Made by a program: the position numbers and the translations under genes. Below the pieces are notes generated by a model. The model was not told the DNA's origin and ran no database searches. It was given only the letters and a program-made list of their open reading frames with translations. From Hydractinia symbiolongicarpus (lineage: Eukaryota; Cnidaria; Hydrozoa; Anthoathecata; Hydractiniidae), in assembly GCF_029227915.1 (NCBI RefSeq), contig NC_079876.1, positions 34,517,828 through 34,581,827 on the forward strand: 64,000 nucleotides of DNA, in the 5' to 3' direction. Of this stretch, positions 1 to 12,143 are shown piece by piece. Position 1 is the first letter of the stretch. The number at the start of each line of letters is the position of its first letter.

Positions 1-828
1 TCACAGAGATATCGCTAAATATATGTTGGTACGAATATGTGCCTCAACCATTGTAACTCAAACGGATTGATACTGTTAGAAAGTCAATGAAATGTAGTTT
101 TTGAAACTGTCGCTATTTCTTCAGCGCGGGATAACAGCTAGGATTGGTCCCACAGTAAAGTATGACTTATTTATCTAAACTCTTAAATTAAGCGCTACCG
201 CAGCGGCTAGTGTAATCGCTGAGTTCCGGCAATCACGTCAAGTTAAGAAGAATGTTATTTCTTGAAGTCCAATTGTCTCCTTTTTCACATTTATCAGGTC
301 ACAGTCCAAAGATAGTTCAATTAAGTCCCACAGTCAATCGTTTCATTGTTAAAAGCGATGCAACCTAGTAATATCAAAAAAATATCGCTAAATACATGTT
401 TGTACGAGTATGTGACACAACTGTTAAAACTCAAACGGACTGACGCCGTTAGAAAGTCAATGAAATGTAATTTTTGAAACTGCCGCTATCTCCTCAGCGC
501 GCGATAACGGCTAGGATTGGTCCCACAATAAAAAATGACTTTTTTTATCTTAATTCTTTAATGACGCGCTACCACAGAGCCCAGTGTAATCGCTGAGTTT
601 CGGCACCATGTCAAATTAAGAAGAATGTTATATCTTGGAGTCCAATTGTCTCCTTTATCACATTTATCAGGTGACAGTCCAAAGTTAGTTCAATTAAGTC
701 CCACAGTCAATCGTTTCATAGTTAAAAGCGATGCAACCTAGTAATATCACAAAAATATCGCTAAATACATGTTTCTACGAACATGTGACCTAACCGTTGT
801 AACTCAAACGGACAGACACCGTTAGAAA

Positions 829-1201
829 GTCAATGAAATGTAGTTTTTGAAACTGTCGCTATTTCTTCAGCGCGCGATAACGGATAGGATTGGTCCCACA
901 GTAAAGAATGACTTATTTATCTAAATTTTTAAATGAAGCGCTACCACAGCGCCCAGTGTAATCGCTGAGTTTCGGCAATCATGTCAAATTAAGAAGAATG
1001 TTATTTCTTGGAGTCCAATTGTCTCCTTTATGACATTTATCAGGTGACAGTCCAAAGTTAGTTCAATTAAGTCCCACAGTCAATCGTTTCATAGTTAAAA
1101 GCGATGCAACCTAGTAATATCAGAAAAATATCGCTAAATACATGTTTGTACGAATATGTGACCCAACCGTTGTAACACAAACGGACTGACACCGTTAGAA
1201 A
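829..1201 (+). repeat. Representative satellite monomer (373 bp)
   Basis: This is one full monomer, opened arbitrarily at GTCAATGAAATG. Reading along it: a T-rich tract; a CpG cluster (CAGCGCGCGATAACGG); GGATTGGTCCCACAG; an A-run/T-run section (A-rich, TGAC, then T-rich in many copies); AGCGCTACCACAGCGCCC; an AT-rich middle with GGAGTCCAATTGTCTC; GTCCCACAGTCAATCGTTTC; and a final part with alternating CCGTT and AACGG motifs. By hand count it has 16 CpG sites, about what its AT-rich composition predicts or slightly more, so CpGs are not depleted. It has stop codons in all frames and is taken to be non-coding. Confidence 0.9.
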
Positions 1202-2322
1202 GTCAATGAAATGTAGTTTTTGAAACTGTCGCTATTTCTTCAGCGCGCGATAACGGATAGGATTGGTCCCACAGCAAAGAATGACTTTTTTTATCTTAAT
1301 TCTTTAATGACGCGCTACCACAGAGCCCAGTGTAATCGCTGAGTTTCGGCCCCATGTCAAATTAAGAAAAATGTTATATCTTGGAGTCCAATTGTCTCCT
1401 TTATCACATTTATCAGGTGACAGTCCAAAGTTAGTTCAATTAAGTCCCACAGTCAATCGTTTCATAGTTAAAAGCGATGCAACCTAGTAATATCACAAAA
1501 ATATCGCTAAATACATGTTTCTACGAACATGTGACCTAACCGTTGTAACTCAAACGGACAGACACCGTTAGAAAGTCAATGAAATGTAGTTTTTGAAACT
1601 GTCGCTATTTCTTCAGCGCGCGAAAACGGATAGGATTGGTCCCACAGCAAAGAATGACTTTTTTTATCTTAATTCCTTAATGACGCGCTACCACAGAGCC
1701 CAGTGTAATCGCTGAGTTTCGGCACCATGTCAAATTAAGAAGAATGTTATATCTTGGAGTCCAATTGTCTCCTTTATCACATTTATCAGGTGACAGTCCA
1801 AAGTTAGTTCAATTAAGTCCCACAGTCAATCGTTTCATAGTTAAAAGCGATGCAACCTAGTAATATTAGATAAATATCGCTAAATACATGTTGGTACGAA
1901 TATGTGACCCAAACGTTGTAACTCAAACGGACTGACACCGTTAGGAAGTCAATGAAATGTAGTTTTTGAAACTATTGCTACTTCTTCAGCGCGCGCTAAC
2001 GGCAAGGATTGGTCCCACAGTAAAAAATTGACTTTTTTTGGCTTAATTTTTAAATGAAGCGCTACCACAACGCCCAGTGTAATCGCTGAGTTCCGGCAAT
2101 CACTTCAAATCAAGAAGAATGTTATTTCTTGGAGTCCAATTGTCTCCTTTATCACATTTATCAGGTGACAGTCCAAAGTTAGTTCAATTAAGTCCCACAG
2201 TCAATCGTTTGATAGTTAAAAGCGATGCAACCTAGTAATATCAGAAAAATATCGCTAAATACATGTTGGTACGAATATGTGACCCAAGCGTTGTAACTCA
2301 AACTGACTGACACCGTTTGAAA

Positions 2323-2657
2323 GTCAATGAAATGTAGTTTTTGAAACTATTGCTACTTCTTCAGCGCGCGCTAACGGTCAGGATTGGTGCCACAGTAAAA
2401 AATGACTTTTTTATCTAAATTTTTAAATGAAACGCTACCACAGCGCCCAGTGTAATGGCTGAGTTCCGGCAATCACGTCAAATTAAGAAGAATGTTATTT
2501 CTTGGAGTCCAATTTATATCAATTAGGTCCCACAGTCAATCGTTTGATAGTTAAAAGCGATGCAACCTAGTAATATCAGAAAAATATCGCTAAATACATG
2601 TTGGTACGAATATGTGACCCAAGCGTTGTAACTCAAACTGACTGACACCGTTAGAAA
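2323..2657 (+). repeat. Shortened satellite monomer (335 bp)
   Basis: This monomer is about 38 bp shorter than normal. At 2504-2516 the sequence passes from GGAGTCCAA directly into TTTATATCAATTAGG, skipping the segment that in related copies (for example 3961-4020) lies between two GTCCAA words. A deletion between these short direct repeats explains it. I saw no other copy with this exact junction, so it appears to be a private, unspread deletion. Confidence 0.75.
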
Positions 2658-2900
2658 GTCAATGAAATGTAGTTTTTCAAACTATTGCTACTTCTTCAGC
2701 GCGCGCTAACGGCAAGGATTGGTCCCACAGTAAAAAAAAGACTTTTTTTAGCTTAATTTTTAAATGAAGCGCTACCACAGCGCCCAGTGTAATCGCTGAG
2801 TTCCGGCAATCACGTCAAATTAAGAAGAATGTTATTTCTTGGAATCCAATTGTCTCACTTTCACATTTATAAGTTCACAGTCCATAATCTGTTCAATTAA

Positions 2901-5138
2901 GTCCCACAGTCAATCGTTTCACTGTTAAAAGCCATACAACCTAGTAATATCAGAAAAATATCGCTAAATACATGTTGGTACGAATATGTGCCTCAACCAT
3001 TGTAACTCAAACGGATTGATACTGTTAGAAAGTCAATGAAATGTAGTTTTTGAAACTGTCGCTATTTCTTCAGCGCGCGATAACGGCTAGGATTGGTCCC
3101 GCAGTAAAAAATGACTTTTTTATCTTAATTTTTAAATAAAGCGCTACCACAGAGCCCATTGTAATCGTTGAGTTTCGGCAATCATGTCAAATTAAGAAGA
3201 ATGTTATTTCTTGGAGTCCAATTGTCTCCTTTATCACATTTATCAGGTGACAGTCCAAAGTTAGTTCAATTAAGTCCCTCAGTCAATCGTTCCATAGTTA
3301 AAAGCGATGCAACCTAGTATTATCACAAAAATATCGCTAAATACATGTTTGTACGAATATGTGACGCAACCGTTGTAACACAAACGGACTGACACTGTTA
3401 GAAAGTCAATGAAATGTAGTTTTTGAAACTGTCGCTATTTCTTCAGCGCGCGATAACGGATAGGATTGGTCTCACAGCAAAGAATGACTTATTTATCAAA
3501 ATTTTCAAATAAAGCGCTACCACAGCGCCCAGTGTAATCGCTGAGTTCCGGCAATCACGTCAAATTAAGAAGAATGTTATTTCTTGGGGTCCAATTGTCT
3601 CATTTATCAGATTTATCAGGTCACAGTCCAAAGTTAGTTCAATTAATTCCCACAGTCAATCGTTTCACTGTTAAAAGCGATGCAACCTACTAATATCAGA
3701 TAAATATTGCTAAATACATGCTGGTACGGATATGTGACACAAACGTTGTAACTCAAACGGACTGACACTGTTAGAAAGTCAATGAAATGTAGTTTTTGAA
3801 ACTATTGCTACTTCTTCAGCGCGCGCTAACGGTCAGGATTGGTCCCACAGTAAAAAATGACTTTTTTATCTAAATTTTTAAATGAAGCGCTACCACAGCG
3901 CCCAGTGTAATCGCTGAGTTCCGGCAATCACGTCAAATTAAGAAGAATGTTATTTCTTGGAGTCCAATTGTCTCATTTATCACATTTATCAATGCTCAGT
4001 CCAAATTTATATCAATTAGGTCCCACAGTCAATCGTTTCACTGTTAAAAGCCATACAACCTAGTAATATCAGAAAAATATCGCTAAATACATGTTGGTAC
4101 GAATACGTGCCTCAACCATTGTAACTCAAACGGATTGATACTGTTAGAAAGTCAATGAAATGTAGTTTTTGAAACTGTCGCTATTTCTTCAGCGCGCGAT
4201 AACGGCTAGGATTGGTCCCGCAGTAAAAAATGACTTTTTTATCTTAATTTTTAAATGAAGCGCTACCACAGAGCCCAGTGTAATCGTTGAGTTTCGGCAA
4301 TCATGTCAAATTAAGAAGAATGTTATTTCTTGGAGTCCAATTGTCTCCTTTATCACATTTATCAGGTGACAGTCCAAATTTAGTTCAATTAAGTCCCACA
4401 GTCAATCGTTCCATAGTTAAAAGCGATGCAACCTAGTATTATCACAAAAATATCGCTAAATACATGTTTGTACGAATATGTGACACAACCGTTGTAACAC
4501 AAACGGACTGACACCGTTAGAAAGTCAATGAAATGTAGTTTTTGAAACTGTCGCTATTTCTTCAGCGCGCAATAACGGATAGGATTGGTCCCACAGCAAA
4601 GAATGACTTATTTATCAAAATTTTCAAATAAAGCGCTACCACAGCGCCCAGTGTAATCGCTGAGTTCCGGCAATCACGTCAAATTAAGAAGAATGTTATT
4701 TCTTGGGGTGCAATTGTCTCATTTATCAGATTTATCAGGTCACAGTCCAAAGTTAGTTCAATTAATTCCCACAGTCAATCGTTTCACTGTTAAAAGCGAT
4801 GCAACCTACTAATATCAGATAAATATTGCTAAATACATGCTGGTACGGATATGTGACACAAACGTTGTGACTCAAACGGACTGAAACTGTTAGAAAGTCA
4901 ATGAAATGTAGTTTTTGAAACTATTGCTACTTCTTCAGCGCGCGCTAACGGTCAGGATTGGTCCCACAGTAAAAAATGACTTTTTTATCTAAATTTTTAA
5001 ATGAAGCGCAACCACAGCGCCCAGTGTAATCGCTGAGTTCCGGCAATCACGTCAAATTAAGAAGAATGTTATTTCTTGGAGTCCAATTGTCTCATTTATC
5101 ACATTTATCAGTGCTCAGTCCAAATTTATATCAATTAG
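2901..5138 (+). repeat. 3-monomer higher-order repeat, two tandem copies (period 1119 bp)
   Basis: Positions 2901-4019 and about 4020-5138 are near-identical at a fixed offset of 1119 bp. Examples are CCTCAACC at 2991 and 4110, and CTGGTACGGA at 3721 and 4840. The three monomers inside each unit differ clearly from one another, so the unit that was duplicated was the trimer and not the single monomer. The boundaries are approximate because the exchange happened inside homologous sequence. Confidence 0.85.
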
Positions 5139-8100
5139 GCCCCACAGTCAATCGTTTGATAGTTAGAAGCGATGCAACCTAGTAATATCAGAAAAATATC
5201 GCTAAATACATGTTGGTACGAATATGTGACCCAAGCGTTGTAACTCAAACTGACTGACACCGTTAGAAAGTCAATGAAATGTAGTTTTTCAAACTATTGC
5301 TACTTCTTCAGCGCGCGCTAACGGCAAGGATTGTTCCCACAGTAAAAAAAGACTTTTTTTAGCCTAATTTTTAAATGAAGCGCTACCACAGCGCCCAGTG
5401 TAATCGCTGAGTTCCGGCAATCACGTCAAATTAAGAAGAATGTTATTTCTTGGAGTCCAATTGTCTCACCTTCACATTTATAAGTTCACAGTCCATAATC
5501 TGTTCAATTAAGTCCCACAGTCAATCGTTTCACTGTTAAAAGCCATACAACCTAGTAATATCAGAAAGATATCGCTAAATACATGTTGGTACGAATATGT
5601 GCCTCAACCATTGTAACTCAAACGGATTGATTCTGTTAGAAAGTCAATGAAATGTAGCTTTTGAAACTGTCGCTATTTCTTCAGCGCGGGATAACAGCTA
5701 GGATTGGTCCCACAGTAAAGTATGACTTATTTATCTAAACTCTTAAATGAAGCGCTACCGCAGCGGCCAGTGTAATCGCTGAGTTCCGGCAATCACGTCA
5801 AATTAAGAAGAATGTTGTTTCTTGAAGTCCAATTGTCTCATTTTTCACATTTATTAGGTGACAGTCCAAAGTTAGTTCAATTAAGTCCCACTATTCAATT
5901 AAGTTAAAAGCGATGCAACCTAGTAATATCAGATAAATATCGCTAAATACATGTTGGTACGAATATGTGACCCAAACGTTGTAACTCAAACGGACTGACA
6001 CCGTTAGAAAGTCAATGAAATGTAGTTTTTGAAACTATTGCTACTTCTTCAGCGCGCGCTAACGGCAAGGAGTAGTCCCACAGTAAAAAAATGACTTTTT
6101 TTTGCTTAATATTTAAATGAAGCGCTACCACAGCGTCCAGTGTAATCGCTAAGTTCCGGCAATCACGTCAAATTAAGAAGAATGTTATTTCTTGGAGTCC
6201 AATTGTCTCACTTTCACATTTAAAAGGTCACAGTCCATAATCAGTTCAATTAAGTCCCACAGTCAATCGTTTCACTGTTAAAAGCCATACAACCTAGTAA
6301 TATCAGAAAAATATCGCTAAATACATGCTGGTACGGATATGTGACACAAACGTTGTAACTCAAACGGACTGACACTGTTAGAAAGTCAATGAAATGTAGT
6401 TTTTGAAACTATTGCTACTTCTTCAGCGCGCGCTAACGGTCAGGATTGGTCCCACAGTAAAAAATGACTTTTTTATCTAAATTTTTAAATGAAGCGCTAC
6501 CACAGCGCCCAGTGTAATCGCTGAGTTCCGGCAATCACGTCAAATTAAGAAGAATGTTATTTCTTGGAGTCCAATTGTCTCATTTATCACATTTATCAGT
6601 GCTCAGTCCAAATTTATATCAATTAGGTCCCACAGTCAATCGTTTCACTGTTAAAAGCCATACAACCTAGTAATATCAGAAAAATATCGCTAAATACATG
6701 TTGGTACGAATATGTGCCTCAACCATTGTAACTCAAACGGATTGATACTGTTAGAAAGTCAATGAAATGTAGTTTTTGAAACTGTCGCTATTTCTTCAGC
6801 GCGCGATAACGGATAGGATTGGTCCCACAGCAAAGAATGACTTATTTATCAAAATTTTCAAATAAAGCGCTACCACAGCGCCCAGTGTAATCGCTGAGTT
6901 CCGGCAATCACGTCAAATTAAGAAGAATGTTATTTCTTGGGTTCCAATTGTCTCATTTATCAGATTTATCAGGTCACAGTCCAAAGTTAGTTCAATTAAT
7001 TCCCACAGTCAATCGTTTCACTGTTAAAAGCGATGCAACCTACTAATATCAGATAAATATTGCTAAATACATGCTGGTACGGATATGTGACACAAACGTT
7101 GTGACTCAAACGGACTGACACTGTTAGAAAGTCAATGAAATGTAGTTTTTGAAACTATTGCTACTTCTTCAGAGCGCGCTAACGGTCAGGATTGGTCCCA
7201 CAGTAAAAAATGACTTTTTTATCTAAATTTTTAAATGAAGCGCTACCACAGCGCCCAGTGTAATCGCTGAGTTCCGGCAATCACGTCAAATTAAGAAGAA
7301 TGTTATTTCTTGGAGTCCAATTGTCTCATTTATCACATTTATCAGTGCTCAGTCCAAATTTATATCAATTAGGTCCCACAGTCAATCGTTTGATAGTTAG
7401 AAGCGATGCAACCTAGTAATATCAGAAAAATATCGCTAAATACATGTTGGTACGAATATGTGACCCAAGCGTTGTAACTCAAACTGACTGACACCGTTAG
7501 AAAGTCAATGAAATGTAGTTTTTCAAACTATTGCTACTTCTTCAGCGCGCGCTAACGGCAAGGATTGTTCCCACAGTAAAAAAAGACTTTTTTTAGCTTA
7601 ATTTTTAAATGAAGCGCTACCACAGCGCCCAGTGTAATCGCTGAGTTCCGGCAATCATGTCAAATTAAGAAGAATGTTAATTATTGGAGTCCAATTGTCT
7701 CCTTTATCACATTTATCAGGTGACAGTCCAAAGTTAGTTCAATTAAGTCCCACAGTCAATCGTTCCATAGTTAAAAGCGATGCAACCTAGTAATATCACA
7801 AAAATATTGCTAAATACATGTTTGTACGAATATGTGACGCAACCGTTGTAACACAAACGGACTGACACCGTTAGAAATTCAATGAAATGTAGTTTTTGAA
7901 ACTGTCGCTATTTCTTCAGCGCGCGATAACGGATAGGATTGGTCCCACAGCAAAGAATGACTTATTTATCAAAATTTTCAAATAAAGCGCTACCACAGCG
8001 CCCAGTGTAATCGCTGAGTTCCGGCAATCACGTCAAATTAAGAAGAATGTTATTTCTTGGGGTCCAATTGTCTCATTTATCAGATTTATCAGGTCACAGT

Positions 8101-11100
8101 CCAAAGTTAGTTCAATTAATTCCCACAGTCAATCGTTTCACTGTTAAAAGCGATGCAACCTACTAATATCAGATAAATATTGCTAAATACATGCTGGTAC
8201 GGATATGTGACACAAACGTTGTGACTCAAACGGACTGACACTGTTAGAAAGTCAATGAAATGTAGTTGTTGAAACTATTGCTACTTCTTCAGAGCGCGCT
8301 AACGGTCAGGATTGGTCCCACAGTAAAAAATGACTTTTTTATCTAAATTTTTAAATGAAGCGCTACCACAGCGCCCAGTGTAATCGCTGAGTTCCGGCAA
8401 TCACGTCAAATTAAGAAGAATGTTATTTCTTGGAGTCCAATTGTCTCATTTATCAGATTTATCAGGTCACAGTCCAAAGTTAGTTCAATTAATTCCCACA
8501 GTCAATCGTTTCACTGTTAAAAGCGATGCAACCTACTAATATCAGATAAATATTGCTAAATACATGCTGGTACGGATATGTGACACAAACGTTGTAACTC
8601 AAACGGACTGACACTGTTAGAAAGTCAATGAAATGTAGTTTTTGAAACTATTGCTACTTCTTCAGCGCGCGCTAACGGTCAGGATTGGTCCCACAGTAAA
8701 AAATGACTTTTTTATCTAAATTTTTAAATGAAGCGCTACCACAGCGCCCAGTGTAATCGCTGAGTTCCGGCAATCACGTCAAATTAAGAAGAATGTTATT
8801 TCTTGGAGTCCAATTGTCTCATTTATCACATTTATCAGTGCTCAGTCCAAATTTATATCAATTAGGTCCCACAGTCAATCGTTTGATAGTTAGAAGCGAT
8901 GCAACCTAGTAATATCAGAAAAATATCGCTAAATACATGTTGGTACGAATATGTGACCCAAGCGTTGTAACTCAAACTGACTGACACCGTTAGAAAGTCA
9001 ATGAAATGTAGTTTTTCAAACTATTGCTACTTCTTCAGCGCGCGCTAACGGCAAGGATTGTTCCCACAGTAAAAAAAGACTTTTTTTAGCCTAATTTTTA
9101 AATGAAGCGCTACCACAGCGCCCAGTGTAATCGCTGAGTTCCGGCAATCACGTCAAATTAAGAAGAATGTTATTTCTTGGAGTCCAATTGTCTCACCTTC
9201 ACATTTATAAGTTCACAGTCCATAATCTGTTCAATTAAGTCCCACAGTCAATCGTTTCACTGTTAAAAGCCATACAACCTAGTAATATCAGAAAGATATC
9301 GCTAAATACATGTTGGTACGAATATGTGCCTCAACCATTGTAACTCAAACGGATTGATTCTGTTAGAAAGTCAATGAAATGTAGCTTTTGAAACTGTCGC
9401 TATTTCTTCAGCGCGGGAAAACAGCTAGGATTGGTCCCACAGTAAAGTATGACTTATTTATCTAAACTCTTAAATGAAGCGCTACCGCAGCGGCCAGTGT
9501 AATCGCTGAGTTCCGGCAATAACGTCAAATTAAGAAGAATGTTGTTTCTTGAAGTCCAATTGTCTCATTTTTCACATTTATTAGGTGACAGTCCAAAGTT
9601 AGTTCAATTAAGTCCCACTATTCAATTAAGTTAAAAGCGATGCAACCTAGTAATATCAGATAAATATCGCTAAATACATGTTGGTACGAATATGTGACCC
9701 AAACGTTGTAACTCAAACGGACTGACACCGTTAGAAAGTCAATGAAATGTAGTTTTTGAAACTATTGCTACTTCTTCAGCGCGCGCTAACTTCAAGGAGT
9801 AGTCCCACAGTAAAAAAATGACTTTTTTTTTGCTTAATATTTAAATGAAGCGCTACCACAGCGTCCAGTGTAATCGCTGAGTTCCGGCAATCACGTCAAA
9901 TTAAGAAGAATGTTATTTCTTGGAGTCCAATTGTCTCACTTTCACATTTAAAAGGTCACAGTCCATAATCAGTTCAATTAAGTCCCACAGTCAATCGTTT
10001 CACTGTTAAAAGCCATACAACCTAGTAATATCAGAAAAATATCGCTAAATACATGCTGGTACGGATATGTGACACAAACGTTGTAACTCAAACGGACTGA
10101 AACTGTTAGAAAGTCAATGAAATGTAGTTTTTGAAACTATTGCTACTTCTTCAGCGCGCGCTAACGGTCAGGATTGGTCCCACAGTAAAAAATGACTTTT
10201 TTATCTAAATTTTTAAATGAAGCGCTACCACAGCGCCCAGTGTAATCGCTGAGTTCCGGCAATCACGTCAAATTAAGAAGAATGTTATTTCTTGGAGTCC
10301 AATTGTCTCATTTATCACATTTATCAGTGCTCAGTCCAAATTTATATCAATTAGGTCCCACAGTCAATCGTTTCACTGTTAAAAGCCATACAACCTAGTA
10401 ATATCAGAAAAATATCGCTAAATACATGTTGGTACGAATATGTGCCTCAACCATTGTAACTCAAACGGATTGATACTGTTAGAAAGTCAATGAAATGTAG
10501 TTTTTGAAACTGTCGCTATTTCTTCAGCGCGCGATAACGGATAGGATTGGTCCCACAGCAAAGAATGACTTATTTATCAAAATTTTCAAATAAAGCGCTA
10601 CCACAGCGCCCAGTGTAATCGCTGAGTTCCGGCAATCACGTCAAATTAAGAAGAATGTTATTTCTTGGGGTCCAATTGTCTCATTTATCAGATTTATCAG
10701 GTCACAGTCCAAAGTTAGTTCAATTAATTCCCACAGTCAATCGTTTCACTGTTAAAAGCGATGCAACCTACTAATAACAGATAAATATTGCTAAATACAT
10801 GCTGGTACGGATATATGACACAAACGTTGTGACTCAAACGGACTGACACTGTTAGAAAGTCAATGAAATGTAGTTTTTGAAACTATTGCTACTTCTTCAG
10901 AGCGCGCTAACGGTCAGGATTGGTCCCACAGTAAAAAATGACTTTTTTATCTAAATTTTTAAATGAAGCGCTACCACAGCGCCCAGTGTAATCGCTGAGT
11001 TCCGGCAATCACGTCAAATTAAGAAGAATGTTATTTCTTGGAGTCCAATTGTCTCATTTATCACATTTATCAGTGCTCAGTCCAAATTTATATCAATTAG

Positions 11101-12143
11101 GTCCCACAGTCAATCGTTTGATAGTTAGAAGCGATGCAACCTAGTAATATCAGAAAAATATCGCTAAATACATGTTGGTACGAATATGTGACCCAAGCGT
11201 TGTAACTCAAACTGACTGACACCGTTAGAAAGTCAATGAAATGTAGTTTTTCAAACTATTGCTACTTCTTCAGCGCGCGCTAACGGCAAGGATTGTTCCC
11301 ACAGTAAAAAAAGACTTTTTTTAGCTTAATTTTTAAATGAAGCGCTACCACAGCGCCCAGTGTAATCGCTGAGTTCCGGCAATCATGTCAAATTAAGAAG
11401 AATGTTAATTATTGGAGTCCAATTGTCTCCTTTATCACATTTATCAGGTGACAGTCCAAAGTTAGTTCAATTAAGTCCCACAGTCAATCGTTCCATAGTT
11501 AAAAGCGATGCAACCTAGTATTATCACAAAAATATCGCTAAATACATGTTTGTACGAATATGTGACGCAACCGTTGTAACACAAACGGACTGACACCGTT
11601 AGAAAGTCAATGAAATGTAGTTTTTGAAACTGTCGCTATTTCTTCAGCGCGCGATAACGGATAGGATTGGTCCCACAGCAAAGAATGACTTATTTATCAA
11701 AATTTTCAAATAAAGCGCTACCACAGCGCCCAGTGTAATCGCTGAGTTCCGGCAATCACGTCAAATTAAGAAGAATGTTATTTCTTGGGGTCCAATTGTC
11801 TCATTTATCAGATTTATCAGGTCACAGTCCAAAGTTAGTTCAATTAATTCCCACAGTCAATCGTTTCACTGTTAAAAGCGATGCAACCTACTAATATCAG
11901 ATAAATTTTGCTAAATACATGCTGGTACGGATATGTGACACAAACGTTGTAACTCAAACGGACTGACACTGTTAGAAAGTCAATGAAATGTAGTTTTTGA
12001 AACTATTGCTACTTCTTCAGCGCGCGCTAACGGTCAGGATTGGTCCCACAGTAAAAAATGACTTTTTTATCTAAATTTTTAAATGAAGCGCTACCACAGC
12101 GCCCAGTGTAATCGCTGAGTTCCGGCAATCACGTCAAATTAAG
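4690..12143 (+). repeat. 10-monomer higher-order repeat, two tandem copies (period ~3727 bp)
   Basis: Copy one runs from about 4690 to 8416 and copy two from about 8417 to 12143. Shared rare variants confirm the offset: CACCTTCAC at 5467 and 9194, GCGGGATAAC/GCGGGAAAAC with GGG at 5688 and 9415, and GTTAATTATTGG near 7677 and 11404. Upstream of about 4690 the alignment at this offset breaks, because the diagnostic TTTATCAAAATTTTC monomer no longer matches its partner. The copies differ by only scattered substitutions. Confidence 0.85.
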
